Source of the DNA: an uncultured Gemmatimonadota bacterium
GTDB lineage: Bacteria > Gemmatimonadota > Gemmatimonadetes > Gemmatimonadales > GWC2-71-9
NCBI GenBank assembly: GCA_946479825.1
Contig: CAMLHU010000021.1
Coordinates: forward strand, 1-14,741
DNA length: 14,741 nucleotides
Reading direction: 5' to 3'
The notes beneath the pieces were generated by a model. The model was not told where the DNA came from. It saw only the letters and a program-made list of their open reading frames with translations, and did not search any database. The position numbers and the translations under genes are program-made. Below, piece by piece: positions 1 to 9,567 of the stretch (position 1 is its first letter; every line of letters starts with the position of its first letter).

Positions 1-2050
<2,050 letters not shown>

Positions 2051-2054
2051 TGCG

Positions 2055-2062
2055 CAAAGGTA
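2055..2062 (-). promoter_or_regulatory. TAnnTTTG-like promoter element before hisS
   Basis: The minus strand reads TACCTTTG, then CGCA, then the hisS ATG. It matches the Bacteroidetes -7 consensus TAnnTTTG, and the 4-nt gap would put the transcription start at or beside the ATG. No convincing -35/-33 box is visible, and the hisS start has no Shine-Dalgarno. hisS may therefore have its own leaderless transcript in addition to read-through from folC. This is inference from one short motif, strengthened by the same arrangement at accD. Confidence 0.35.
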
Positions 2063-2076
2063 ATGGAGACGGGCAC

Positions 2077-3303
2077 TTAGCTCCAGTCGGCCGGCTCCAT
2101 GCCGAGCGCCACCATCACGTCGCCGACGGTGTGGAAGCTCCCGGTCACGAGCACGGTCCCGGCCCCCCGCTCGGCCTCCGCCAGGGCCTGCCGGAAGTCG
2201 GGTTCCAGGTGCCAGCTGGCCCGCGCCGGCGGGCGGGAGGGGTCGTCCAGCCACTCCCGCAGCCAGTCGAGGGTCCAGCGCCGCCCCTCGGCGCTCGGCG
2301 CCACGGTCAGCACCCCCCGGTCCACCGCCCGGTCGAGCTCGACCAGCATCTCCGGCCACTCCTTGTCCCCCAGGATCGACACCACCGCGTGGATCGGCCT
2401 GGGGATCCCCTCCGCCTCGAGCGCCGTGACCAGCGCCCGCATCCCGTCGGGGTTGTGGGCCACGTCGAAGAGCCACTTGCCGCGCCGGTCGAACCGCCCC
2501 GGCAGGCGGGCGGCCCGGAACCCCGCCGACACCGCCGCCGTGTCGGGCCGGTACGCTGCCGGGAGCGCGGTGAGCATCCCTTCGGCCACGGCCGCGTTCC
2601 GGCGCTGGTGCGGCCCGGCCAGGCCGAGCGGCCCCTCCCACCGCCGCTCCGCCGGGACGACCACCGGCTCGGCGCCGCGGGCTGCCGCCTCGGCCCGCAG
2701 GACCTCAACGATCTGCGAGTCGGTCTCGCCGATGATGAACGGCACCCCCGGCTTCGCGATCCCCGCCTTTTCCCGGGCGATGGCCTCGAGGGTGTCACCC
2801 AAGTACTTCATATGGTCGCGGGCGATCTTGGTCACCCCGCTCACCAGTGGCGTGATCACGTTGGTGCTGTCGAGCCGCCCGCCGAGTCCCACCTCCACCA
2901 CCGCGATCTCGACCCCCCGCGCCGCGAAGTCGGCGAACGCGATCGCGGTGCTCGCCTCGAAGAAGGTCGCCCCGCGTTCCTCGATCAGCGGCTGGAGCTC
3001 CGCCGTCCAGGTCGCCACGGCATCGGCCGAGATCGGCACGCCATTCACCCGGATCCGCTCCCGGAACGAGACCAGGTGGGGCGAGGTGTAGTGCCCCACC
3101 CGCCAGCCGGCCGCGCGCAGCGCCTCGGCGAGGAGAGTGGTCACGCTCCCCTTGCCGTTGGTCCCCGCGACGTGGACCGACACGAACTGGTCCTGCGGCC
3201 GCCCGAGCCGCTCGAGCAGCGCCTCGGTGGTCTCGAGACCGAACTTGATGGTGGTGATGCGGGGAAAGAGGAACTCGACGGCCTGCGCGTAGGAGAGGGG
3301 CAT
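2077..3303 (-). CDS. folC: Bifunctional dihydrofolate / folylpolyglutamate synthase
   Basis: Joins L-glutamate to dihydropteroate or to tetrahydrofolates using ATP, the last step of folate synthesis and the step that retains folates in the cell. At 408 aa it has the normal Mur-ligase-like length. Visible motifs are the P-loop AGTNGKGSV (46-54), TSPHLVSFRERIRVNG (73-88), EVGLGGRLDSTN (137-148), REKAGIAKPGVP (177-188), FDVAHNPDG (279-287) in the C-terminal domain, and VTGSFHTVGDVM (386-397). The start is the ATG at 3303, which gives the usual N-terminus (MPLSYAQAVEFLF). There is no strong Shine-Dalgarno. It is probably the first gene of folC-hisS-proS and diverges from the YkgJ-like gene 54 nt away. 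In E. coli folC follows accD directly; here the plus-strand gene separates them. Confidence 0.97.
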   Translation of the reverse strand: MPLSYAQAVEFLFPRITTIKFGLETTEALLERLGRPQDQFVSVHVAGTNGKGSVTTLLAEALRAAGWRVGHYTSPHLVSFRERIRVNGVPISADAVATWTAELQPLIEERGATFFEASTAIAFADFAARGVEIAVVEVGLGGRLDSTNVITPLVSGVTKIARDHMKYLGDTLEAIAREKAGIAKPGVPFIIGETDSQIVEVLRAEAAARGAEPVVVPAERRWEGPLGLAGPHQRRNAAVAEGMLTALPAAYRPDTAAVSAGFRAARLPGRFDRRGKWLFDVAHNPDGMRALVTALEAEGIPRPIHAVVSILGDKEWPEMLVELDRAVDRGVLTVAPSAEGRRWTLDWLREWLDDPSRPPARASWHLEPDFRQALAEAERGAGTVLVTGSFHTVGDVMVALGMEPADWS

Positions 3304-3341
3304 CCGGGGTCCGGGCTCGGGCCTGTCGGGTGGACGAAGGG

Positions 3342-3351
3342 CTTAAGTTTA
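3342..3351. promoter_or_regulatory. Putative bidirectional promoter between folC and the YkgJ-like gene
   Basis: The 54-nt divergent gap contains one AT-rich patch around the palindrome CTTAAG (3342-3347). The plus strand reads TAAGTTTA (3344-3351), then CG and 4 more bases before the ATG at 3358, close to the TAnnTTTG pattern. The minus strand reads TAAACT (3351-3346), four of six matches to TATAAT, about 40 nt before the folC ATG. No clear -35 is seen on either side. The assignment rests on the divergent layout and the local AT-richness in very GC-rich DNA. Confidence 0.35.
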
Positions 3352-3357
3352 CGCCCC

Positions 3358-3909
3358 ATGCGTCGCTACCGCACCCTCCCCGACCCCTTCGTGGCCGAGC
3401 TGCAGCGGATCCCGGGCTACGACGACCTGATGACCGGCTACACCCAGTGCGCCTCCTGCCAGCGGTGCGAGCGGAGCCTGGTGTACCTGACCCCCTCGGA
3501 GCAGCGGGGTGCCGAGCGCGCCGGGCTCCGGGTGTACGGGGAGGGCGCCGCCGCCCGGATCAACCGGGTGGGGTGCAAGTGCCCGTTCTATCGGCCGAGC
3601 GACGCGGCCTGTACCGCCTACCTCGACCGGCCGCTCATCTGCCACCTTTTCCCGCTCGACCTGCTGGAAGGTGAAGACGGACACCCCTGGTGGGCCCTCT
3701 TCGGCGCCTGCGACGAGGTGCGGAAGGGGAAGCTGGTGGGAAGGGTCGGGGCCTTCCGCCGACTGGCCCGGGAGATCGACCGCCGGATGCCCCTCGCCCT
3801 CAAGCAGGCGCTCCTGGCCGACGCCAAGGACGCGGTGCCGGAGCCGGTGTTCTACCGGTATCCGGTGCACTGGTTGGTCCCGGTGAGTGGCGTGGGTCTA
3901 GAGCGGTAA
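3358..3909 (+). CDS. YkgJ-like cysteine cluster protein (putative Zn/Fe-binding)
   Basis: A 183-aa protein with the cysteine pattern of the YkgJ/CxxCxxCC family: Cys31, 34 and 37 (CASCQRC), Cys73 and 75 (GCKC), Cys85, and Cys95 in RPLICHLFP (91-99), matching the family's RPxxCRxfP signature; Cys118 is extra. The family is thought to chelate zinc or an iron-sulfur centre, but no molecular function is established. No signal peptide or membrane segment is seen, so it is probably cytoplasmic. The Cys-free C-terminal third (120-175) is rich in basic residues. The start is the ATG at 3358; no Shine-Dalgarno lies at the usual distance. It is the only plus-strand gene, between accD and folC. Its stop codon TAA (3907-3909) falls across the first two units of a heptamer array. 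The family assignment is good; the role is unknown. Confidence 0.88.
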   Translation: MRRYRTLPDPFVAELQRIPGYDDLMTGYTQCASCQRCERSLVYLTPSEQRGAERAGLRVYGEGAAARINRVGCKCPFYRPSDAACTAYLDRPLICHLFPLDLLEGEDGHPWWALFGACDEVRKGKLVGRVGAFRRLAREIDRRMPLALKQALLADAKDAVPEPVFYRYPVHWLVPVSGVGLER

Positions 3910-3936
3910 GCGGTGAGCGGTGAGAGGTGAGCGGGA
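3902..3936. repeat. Heptamer tandem array, family B (agcggtg), left arm
   Basis: Five 7-nt units in register: agcggta, agcggtg, agcggtg, agaggtg and agcggga. The first unit overlaps the last codons of the YkgJ-like gene and supplies part of its TAA stop. The 17 bases at 3901-3917 have an exact reverse complement at 4043-4059 in the right-hand array, so the two arrays can pair around the hairpin between them. Confidence 0.85.
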
Positions 3937-3963
3937 GGCCAGCACGGCTTCCCAACAACGCCG

Positions 3964-3999
3964 ACGGGCCGGTGGTCGAAGTCTCGACCGGCGGCCCGT
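3964..3999. terminator. Strong hairpin between convergent genes (probable bidirectional terminator)
   Basis: The arms 3964-3979 and 3984-3999 enclose the 4-nt loop agtc. In 16 positions there is one mismatch (3972/3991) and one T-G pair (3973/3990), so the stem is very GC-rich and stable in both directions. It lies 55 nt after the YkgJ-like stop and 88 nt after the accD stop, where two converging transcripts should end. Neither side has a T-run, so it is not a textbook intrinsic terminator. It may work with Rho or simply protect 3' ends. Confidence 0.6.
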
Positions 4000-4030
4000 G
4001 TGCCATTTAGCGTATCCCTCTCCCCAACCT

Positions 4031-4079
4031 TCCCTCTCACCTCTCACCGCTTACCGCTCACCTCTTCCCTCTCACCGGC
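4031..4079. repeat. Heptamer tandem array, family B, right arm (inverted)
   Basis: Seven 7-nt units in register on the plus strand: tccctct, cacctct, caccgct, taccgct, cacctct, tccctct and caccggc. These are the reverse complement of the agcggtg/agaggtg units at 3902-3936. The array begins 7 nt beyond the accD stop, so it is transcribed into the accD 3' end. The copies differ by substitutions and not by changes in length, so the period is kept. Confidence 0.85.
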
Positions 4080-4086
4080 CCGCCCT

Positions 4087-4953
4087 TCACCCGATCCGGT
4101 CCGATACCGCGTGGCCCTGCATATGCCGCAGGAGCCGGGCGGTGGTCTGGCGGAGCGACCCGCGGGGGACGACCTCGTCCACCTGGCCGTGCTCCACCAG
4201 GAACTCGGCGGTCTGGAACCCCTCCGGGAGGTCCTGGCCGATGGTCTGCTTGATCACCCGCTGGCCGGCGAAACCGATCAGCGCGCCGGGCTCGGCCAGG
4301 ATGACGTCGCCCTGCATCGCGAACGACGCCGAAACGCCGCCGGTGGTCGGGTTGGTGAGGATCGGGATGTAGGGAATGGACATCCGGCTCAGCTGGGCGA
4401 GGATGGCCGAGGTCTTGGCCATCTGCATCAGGGAGAGGGCGCCCTCGTGCATCCGCGCGCCACCCGAGGCACAGACCAGCACCAGCGGGATCCGCTTCTC
4501 GGCCGACCGGCGTGCCAGGCGGGCGATCTTCTCCCCCACCACCGAGCCCATCGAGCCGCCCATGAACGCAAAGTTCATCACGCCGAGGTGGAACGGGCTC
4601 CCCTCGAGCCGGGCCCAGCCGGTGTAGATCGCGTCGGCCGGCCCCGCCTTCTTGTAGGCCGCGGCGGCGCGATCCTGGTAGGCCGGGAAGTGGAGCGGAT
4701 CGGCCGACCGGAGGTTGCCGAACAGCTCCTTCCAGGTCCCCTCGTCGGTGAGGAGTTCGATGTACTCCTCGGCCGAAATGCGGCGGTGGTGCCCGCACTC
4801 CGGACAGACGTTGAGGTTCTTCTCGAACTTCTCGCGGAGCGCCAGATGCCCGCACTGCTCGCACTTCTCCCACGCGTCCGCCGGGATCTCGAGGCGGGCG
4901 CGGAGCGAGGGGCGGGGCTTACGCTCCTTCTTGAACCAAGCCATTACGGCCAT
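4087..4953 (-). CDS. accD: Acetyl-CoA carboxylase carboxyltransferase subunit beta
   Basis: The beta half of the carboxyltransferase that moves CO2 from carboxybiotin to acetyl-CoA, giving malonyl-CoA for fatty acids; its partner AccA is not in this window. At 288 aa it has the normal length. A four-cysteine zinc ribbon is formed by Cys31, 34, 50 and 53 (CEQCGH ... CPECGHH). The crotonase-like core shows MNFAFMGGSMGSVVGEKI (126-143), CASGGARMHEG (161-171), LTNPTTGGVSASFA (199-212) and GFAGQRVIKQT (227-237). Two starts are possible: ATG 4953 (MAVMAWFKK) and ATG 4944 (MAWFKK, the more usual N-terminus). Neither has a Shine-Dalgarno. I kept 4953 because the promoter-like element sits exactly 4 nt before it, as at hisS. 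It is 111 nt after rodA and probably a separate unit. Confidence 0.96.
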   Translation of the reverse strand: MAVMAWFKKERKPRPSLRARLEIPADAWEKCEQCGHLALREKFEKNLNVCPECGHHRRISAEEYIELLTDEGTWKELFGNLRSADPLHFPAYQDRAAAAYKKAGPADAIYTGWARLEGSPFHLGVMNFAFMGGSMGSVVGEKIARLARRSAEKRIPLVLVCASGGARMHEGALSLMQMAKTSAILAQLSRMSIPYIPILTNPTTGGVSASFAMQGDVILAEPGALIGFAGQRVIKQTIGQDLPEGFQTAEFLVEHGQVDEVVPRGSLRQTTARLLRHMQGHAVSDRIG

Positions 4954-4957
4954 ATCG

Positions 4958-4965
4958 CAAGGGTA
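4958..4965 (-). promoter_or_regulatory. TAnnTTTG-like promoter element before accD
   Basis: The minus strand reads TACCCTTG, then CGAT, then ATG (4953). Spacing and surrounding bases nearly repeat those at hisS (TACCTTTG-CGCA-ATG). A weak TTGGGG lies farther upstream, but no good -35 is visible. It would give a leaderless message, or a 9-nt leader if ATG 4944 is used. The rest of the 111-nt gap after rodA (4966-5064) shows no other feature I can defend. Confidence 0.35.
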
Positions 4966-5064
4966 TGCCGCCCCGGAGGAATCCCCCCAAAGGGCCGCGG
5001 TTAAAGGCGCTCAATATTGGGGACGTCCGGGGGTCCGCGCTAGGCCTTGACAGCTAAGTTATTG

Positions 5065-6309
5065 CTAGACATCGGCATAGCCGCTCAGGCGGGAATCCCA
5101 GGCCACCCGAAGGGCGAGCCCGATGGCCAGCGCGGCGGCCACCAGGAACGACCCCCCGTAGGAGAAGAACGGGAGCGGGATGCCGGTGATCGGCATCAGG
5201 TTGACCGTCATCCCCACGTTCTCGAAGATGTGGGTGAAGAAGAGCCCCACGATCCCGAAGGCGACCAGGCTGCCGAACGGCTCGTTGGCCCGCCGGGCGA
5301 TCCGGACCAGGATCCGGAGGAGCGCCAGGAAGAGGACCAGGGCCACCAGCACCCCCACGAAGCCGAGTTCCTCGCCGACCACCGCGAAGACGAAGTCGGT
5401 GTGCTGCGCCGGGAGGAATACCAGCCGCTTTTCGGGGCCGTGGAGGTACCCCGCCCCGAACCACCCCCCCGACCCGATGGCCACCTTGGACTGGAGCGCC
5501 TGGTAGTTGGCGCCCCGGGGGTCGAAGGTCGGCCGGAGGAAGGTGAGGAGCCGGTTCTGCTGGTACGGGTGCAGCGATTTCCAGAGCGGCAGCGCGATGA
5601 AGCCCATCAGGACGTTGAGCGCCCCGACGATGACCCCCTCCAGCAGGAACGGCCGCCACCACCAGAGCAGGATGAGCAGCAGCACGATCCACGCCCCCCA
5701 GCTCCAGACGCTGAACGCGAGCACCAGGCTCAGCACCGGCGAGGCGAGCAGCACCAGCAGGCTCGGCCGGGTCCCGGCCCAGTAGAGCATCGCGAAGAGG
5801 ACCCCGCCGAACACGATGGCGCTGCCGAGGTCGGGCTGCTTGAGGACGAGGAGCGCCGGGACCCCGACGATGACGCACGGCATCACCAGTTCCCGGAGCG
5901 ACTGCGGGGCCTCGCGCCGGCTCGAGAGGTACCGGGCCAGCATCAGGATGGTCGAGAGCTTGGCGAACTCGGAGGGTTGCCCAAGGCTGATGCCGCCCAG
6001 GCTGATCCAGCTCTTGGTGCCGGCGGCGGTCCCCTTCCCTGTTCCGACGACCAGGGTGACGAGCAGCACCAGGATGCCGAGCCCGTACACCGGGAGTGCG
6101 GCCCACTCGAGCAGGCGCGGGGAGACCCGGAAGGTGGCCCAGGCCGCGAAGATCGCGATCGCGATCCAGACCAGCTGCTTTTCCCAGACCCCCGTGGCGG
6201 GGGTCGGGACGTCGGTGACCCCGGCGCTGTAGAGGATGAGCACGCCGTAGGCGAGCAGCGCCCCCACCACGCCGAGCAGCTCGCGATCGAGGCCGAGGCG
6301 GCGGCTCAC
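5065..6309 (-). CDS. rodA: Rod-shape SEDS glycosyltransferase RodA
   Basis: Polymerises lipid II into glycan strands during side-wall growth, paired with the PBP2 encoded just upstream. It is a 414-aa polytopic inner-membrane protein with about ten hydrophobic segments. SEDS marks include GTKSWISLGGISLGQPSEFAK (97-117), VLKQPDLGSAIVF (155-167), FDPRGANYQALQSKVAIGSGG (262-282), LPAQHTDFVFAVVGEELGF (299-317; Asp305 is the likely catalytic residue) and PLPFFSYGGSF (378-388). The start is the GTG at 6309 (VSRRLGLDREL), overlapping the mrdA stop as GTGA, with GGAGG 6 nt before it. The open frame continues upstream but lies inside mrdA. It is the last gene of the mre operon; no terminator is obvious after it. 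Confidence 0.96.
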   Translation of the reverse strand: MSRRLGLDRELLGVVGALLAYGVLILYSAGVTDVPTPATGVWEKQLVWIAIAIFAAWATFRVSPRLLEWAALPVYGLGILVLLVTLVVGTGKGTAAGTKSWISLGGISLGQPSEFAKLSTILMLARYLSSRREAPQSLRELVMPCVIVGVPALLVLKQPDLGSAIVFGGVLFAMLYWAGTRPSLLVLLASPVLSLVLAFSVWSWGAWIVLLLILLWWWRPFLLEGVIVGALNVLMGFIALPLWKSLHPYQQNRLLTFLRPTFDPRGANYQALQSKVAIGSGGWFGAGYLHGPEKRLVFLPAQHTDFVFAVVGEELGFVGVLVALVLFLALLRILVRIARRANEPFGSLVAFGIVGLFFTHIFENVGMTVNLMPITGIPLPFFSYGGSFLVAAALAIGLALRVAWDSRLSGYADV

Positions 6310-8183
6310 GGCGTGCCTCCGCTCGTGTCGGCGGGATCGGCGTCGGAGGTGTCCTCGACGATCGAGTCGGGCGCCTGCACCGCGCCGGCCCGCGGCGTGG
6401 TGGCCTCGTCGGTAGTGATGAGATCCACGCCCCTGCGGCTGTCGTCCTGCGGCCCGAGGATGTACCGGCGGATGACCCGCGCCACGTACGGGGCCACGTT
6501 GGACCCGTGCTCGGCGAACTCCATGATCGCCCCGACGATGATCTTGGGCTCGGAGGCGGGGGCGAAGCCGATGAACCAGCCGTGGTCCTTGCCGTGGGGG
6601 TTCTGCGCCGAGCCGGTCTTCCCCGCCATGTCGAGGTCGCTCATCCGGGTGGCGGCGGCGGTGCCGGTCCGGACCACCAGCTCGAGCGCGCGGCGGAGCC
6701 CGAGGAGTTGGTCGGGGCTGAGCCCGAGGGAGCGGAAGCCGCTGTCGGCGCGCTCCACCACGTACGGCGGCCGCGAGGTGCCGTCGCCGGCCAGCGCTTC
6801 GTAGAAGCGCATCATGTTGATGAGGGTCTGGTCGTTCTCCCCCTGCCCGATCGCGAGGTTGAGCACCACGCCCCGGCTCCACCCGCGCGGGCCGTACACG
6901 CGGTCGAAGTACGCCGTGGACGCGGGGAACCGGGGGCTGATCTCGTTGACCAGGTCCACGCCGGTGCGGTCCTTGAAGCCCATCAGGACGCCGTCGTGGA
7001 GGATCGGCTCCAGCCCGAGCTTGAGGCCGAGCTGGTAGAAGTACACGTCGCAGCTCTGCGCGATGGCCTGGGTGAGCGTCAGGTCGCCGTGACCGGAGAG
7101 CCGCCAGCAGTGGAAGACCCGGTCGCCGAAGAAGAAGCTCCCGGTGCACGGATCCGGCATCTTCGAGTTGAGCGTGACCAGCCCGCGCTTGAGCGCCATC
7201 GCGGCGATCGCGAGCTTGAACGGCGAGGCGGGCGGATACCGGGCCTGGATGGCGCGGTCGAGCAGCGGCTTGGCGCGGTCGTCGTTGTACTGCGTCCAGC
7301 GGGCCGTCGAGATCCCGCCGATGAAGTCGTTGGGGTTGTAGGTGGGGGCCGAGTAGAGGGCGAGGATCTGCCCGTCGGGGGTCATCGCCACCAGCGCCCC
7401 GCGGACGCCCCGCGGCCAGAGGCTGTCCACGAAGCGCTGGAGGTCGAGGTCGATCGTGGTGTGCAGCGTGGCCCCCGCCACCGGCGGGAGCGGCGGCGCG
7501 GCGCCGTCCTCGCGCACCAGGCGGCCGCGGGCGTTCACCTCGATGTATCGGACCCCCGACGTTCCCCGGAGCGCGCTGTCATAGGCCAGTTCCAGCCCGG
7601 CGCGCCCCACCAGCGAGCCGAGCCGCCGGTCGGCGTAGCGCTTCGACTCGAGGTCGGTCTCGGTCACCTCGCCCACGTAGCCCACCAGGTGCGACACCGC
7701 GTTGCTGTCGGGATAGAACCGCTTGGGCTCCGACTGGATCACGAGCCCCGGCAGCACCGAGCGGCGCTCCTCCAGCCGGGCCACCGTCTCCACCGACGCG
7801 TCGCGGATGATGAGCGCGGGCAGGAACGGCTCCTGGGTGAACCGCCGGACGGCGTCCTCGGCCCGGCCGCTGTCCACCGGCACGATCGTCCCGAGGCGCG
7901 CCAGCACCTCCTCGAACTGCGCGCGGTCGGGGGCGAGCAGCTTGACCGCGTAGCCCGGCACGTTCTCCGCGATGACCTTGCCGTTCCGGTCGAGGATGAG
8001 CCCGCGCGGCGCCGTGAGCGGCACCGCCCTGAGCCGGTTGTCGGCCGCGCGGAGGCTGTAGCGCTGGTGGTCCACCACCTGGACGGTGAAGAACGTGCCG
8101 ATCAGGAGCACGAACACGCCGTTGAGGACCCACCGCGCCCACTGCGCGCGGTCGGCCAGGCGGGGGCTCGCGAACGCCTTCAT
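6306..8183 (-). CDS. mrdA: Penicillin-binding protein 2 (elongasome transpeptidase)
   Basis: Cross-links peptidoglycan during elongation, working with RodA and MreC at the membrane. It is 625 aa with one N-terminal membrane segment (about 17-37). The pedestal domain starts at APRGLILDRNGKVIAENVPGYAV (58-80) and carries GRAGLELAYDSALRGTSG (193-210). The transpeptidase domain shows SxxK at Ser320-Lys323 (PASPFK), SxD at Ser378-Asp380 (QSCDVYFYQ) and KTG at 522-524 (AGKTGSAQ), in normal spacing. The PASPFK version differs from the common PGSTFK, but the catalytic Ser and Lys are kept. Residues 580-625 are a charged, probably disordered tail. The start ATG 8183 overlaps the mreD stop (ATGA); earlier open frame is mreD in another frame. 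Confidence 0.97.
   Translation of the reverse strand: MKAFASPRLADRAQWARWVLNGVFVLLIGTFFTVQVVDHQRYSLRAADNRLRAVPLTAPRGLILDRNGKVIAENVPGYAVKLLAPDRAQFEEVLARLGTIVPVDSGRAEDAVRRFTQEPFLPALIIRDASVETVARLEERRSVLPGLVIQSEPKRFYPDSNAVSHLVGYVGEVTETDLESKRYADRRLGSLVGRAGLELAYDSALRGTSGVRYIEVNARGRLVREDGAAPPLPPVAGATLHTTIDLDLQRFVDSLWPRGVRGALVAMTPDGQILALYSAPTYNPNDFIGGISTARWTQYNDDRAKPLLDRAIQARYPPASPFKLAIAAMALKRGLVTLNSKMPDPCTGSFFFGDRVFHCWRLSGHGDLTLTQAIAQSCDVYFYQLGLKLGLEPILHDGVLMGFKDRTGVDLVNEISPRFPASTAYFDRVYGPRGWSRGVVLNLAIGQGENDQTLINMMRFYEALAGDGTSRPPYVVERADSGFRSLGLSPDQLLGLRRALELVVRTGTAAATRMSDLDMAGKTGSAQNPHGKDHGWFIGFAPASEPKIIVGAIMEFAEHGSNVAPYVARVIRRYILGPQDDSRRGVDLITTDEATTPRAGAVQAPDSIVEDTSDADPADTSGGTP
6316..6320 (-). promoter_or_regulatory. 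Shine-Dalgarno of rodA
   Basis: GGAGG on the minus strand, 6 nt before the GTG at 6309 and inside the end of mrdA. It decides the rodA start in a frame that is open far upstream. Confidence 0.7.
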
Positions 8184-8674
8184 TCCAGGATGCGGAGGTC
8201 GAGCCAGCCGCGGAGGAGGATGACGAGGAGGGTGCCGCACCCCGCCGTGGCCAGGGCCTGCAGGGAGGACCAGAGCCCGGCCTGCAGCAGCAGGTCGCCC
8301 CCGGCCGTCCCCGCGGCGACGAGCACGAGGAGGTTCCGGATCCAGGTGCCGACGGCGAAGAACCCGGCGGTCACGATGAGGTTGTCGGCGAAGAACACCG
8401 CCCGCCCCCACGACGCCAGGTACCCCACCACCGTGTGCGCCAGCGCCCCCGCGCCGAACCGGGCGGGGGTGAGCGAGTCGGCGAGCAGCCCGGTGACGAG
8501 CCCCACCATCGCGGCGTCGCCGGGGCGGGCCCGGAGGGCCACCAGCAGCACCGCCATCACGAGGAAATCGGGCGCGGCGCGCGAGTCGCCGAACCGCGGC
8601 CGCACGTAGAACTGCAGCACCAGCAGCAGCAGGAACACCAGCACCAGGCGGGTGCGCGCGGTCCGGGCGTTCAC
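8180..8674 (-). CDS. mreD: Rod shape-determining membrane protein MreD
   Basis: A small integral membrane partner of MreC in the elongasome; 164 aa, the usual length. Hydrophobic segments lie at about 8-24, 36-50, 55-70, 75-90, 97-116 and 130-155. The centre, GLLADSLTPARFGAGALAHTVVGYL (starting near residue 62), matches the family's GLLxDxxs...lGxxalaytlvgyl pattern. Sequence conservation in MreD is low, so the call rests on this motif, the topology and its place between mreC and mrdA. The start is the GTG at 8674, overlapping the mreC stop as GTGA and preceded by GGGAGG. The upstream open frame to 8794 has no membrane character and lies inside mreC. Confidence 0.93.
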   Translation of the reverse strand: MNARTARTRLVLVFLLLLVLQFYVRPRFGDSRAAPDFLVMAVLLVALRARPGDAAMVGLVTGLLADSLTPARFGAGALAHTVVGYLASWGRAVFFADNLIVTAGFFAVGTWIRNLLVLVAAGTAGGDLLLQAGLWSSLQALATAGCGTLLVILLRGWLDLRILE

Positions 8675-9537
8675 CGCCCCCCTCCCGCCCCGAACGCCGG
8701 GCTCAGCGTGGCCGCGGAATCGCCCTTGAGCACCAGCACGTGCGAGATCGCCCCGAGGTTGACGGCGGGGCGCACGAGGTAGATCCGCTCCCACCCCCGC
8801 TGCTCGCGGAGCACGCCGGCCACCCGCCCGATCGGGATCCCCCGCGGGTACACACCACCGAGCCCCGACGACGAGACCGGCGTCCCGGTCGCGACCGAGT
8901 CGCGATAGGGCACGCCGCGGAGCTCGAGCAGCGGGTTGCTGCCGAGGGGAAGGTCGGCCGCCGCGATGACGCCGACCACGCTCCCGTCGTCGGCCACGGC
9001 GCTCACCCGGAACTCGGGATGCGCCCAGGTGAGCACCACGCTGGTGTGCGGCGTCACCGACTGCACCACCCCCACCAGCCCGTCGGGGCTCACCACCGGG
9101 TCGAACGGCTGCACCCCCCGGTCGGCGCCCGCGGAGAGGAGCAGGGTGCGTCCGTCGGTCAGGGCGGGTTGGCGGAGCACCTCCGCCGCCACGAACGGCG
9201 CCCGGACCCGCTGGGCCAGGCCAAGGAGCGCCCGCAGCCGGTCGTTCTCGGCGGCGAGCGCCGGGACCGCCTGGGCCGCGTAGGCCGCGGAATCGCGCTG
9301 CTCCTCGAGCGCCGCGAACCGCGCCCGGCTGGTGCGCCCCGCCACCGCCTCGGCCTGGAGCCAGAGGAACGGCCGGAGCACGCTCCGGCGGATGAGGTCA
9401 CCGGCGGTGACGCCCCACGAGGAGGGACCGAGGAGGAACCCGAGCGCGATAGCAACGCAGAGGAGGAACGTGACCGTGTCGCGCCGGCCGGTGGAGCGGT
9501 CGGGGCCGAAGGGCGACGGACGGGCGAGGGCGCTCAC
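8671..9537 (-). CDS. mreC: Rod shape-determining protein MreC
   Basis: The periplasmic scaffold that links MreB to PBP2 and RodA and activates PBP2. It is 288 aa: a basic cytoplasmic N-terminus, one membrane anchor at about 22-40, a coiled coil at about 60-108 ending in the typical ENDRLRALLGL, then the beta-rich MreC core (VVSPDGLVGVVQSV, SGLGGVYPRGIPIGRV). The start is a GTG at 9537, 30 nt after mreB, with no good Shine-Dalgarno. The C-terminus is a short Gly/Ala-rich end. It is co-transcribed with mreB and overlaps mreD by 4 nt. Confidence 0.95.
   Translation of the reverse strand: MSALARPSPFGPDRSTGRRDTVTFLLCVAIALGFLLGPSSWGVTAGDLIRRSVLRPFLWLQAEAVAGRTSRARFAALEEQRDSAAYAAQAVPALAAENDRLRALLGLAQRVRAPFVAAEVLRQPALTDGRTLLLSAGADRGVQPFDPVVSPDGLVGVVQSVTPHTSVVLTWAHPEFRVSAVADDGSVVGVIAAADLPLGSNPLLELRGVPYRDSVATGTPVSSSGLGGVYPRGIPIGRVAGVLREQRGWERIYLVRPAVNLGAISHVLVLKGDSAATLSPAFGAGGGR
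8681..8686 (-). promoter_or_regulatory. Shine-Dalgarno of mreD
   Basis: GGGAGG on the minus strand, 6 nt before the GTG at 8674, inside the end of mreC. It supports the GTG over upstream in-frame starts. Confidence 0.65.
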
Positions 9538-9567
9538 GAGGCGTTCGGCACGGGCCGCGGCCGGCGC

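Noticed and set aside
2051..2641. N-terminal extension of hisS (open frame to 2641)
   Set aside because: The extra residues lie inside folC and resemble no domain; the typical HisRS N-terminus begins at 2050.
5048..5070. Plus-strand TTGACA at 5048 as a promoter
   Set aside because: No -10 box follows at 16-18 nt and there is no plus-strand gene downstream; it lies across the rodA 3' end.
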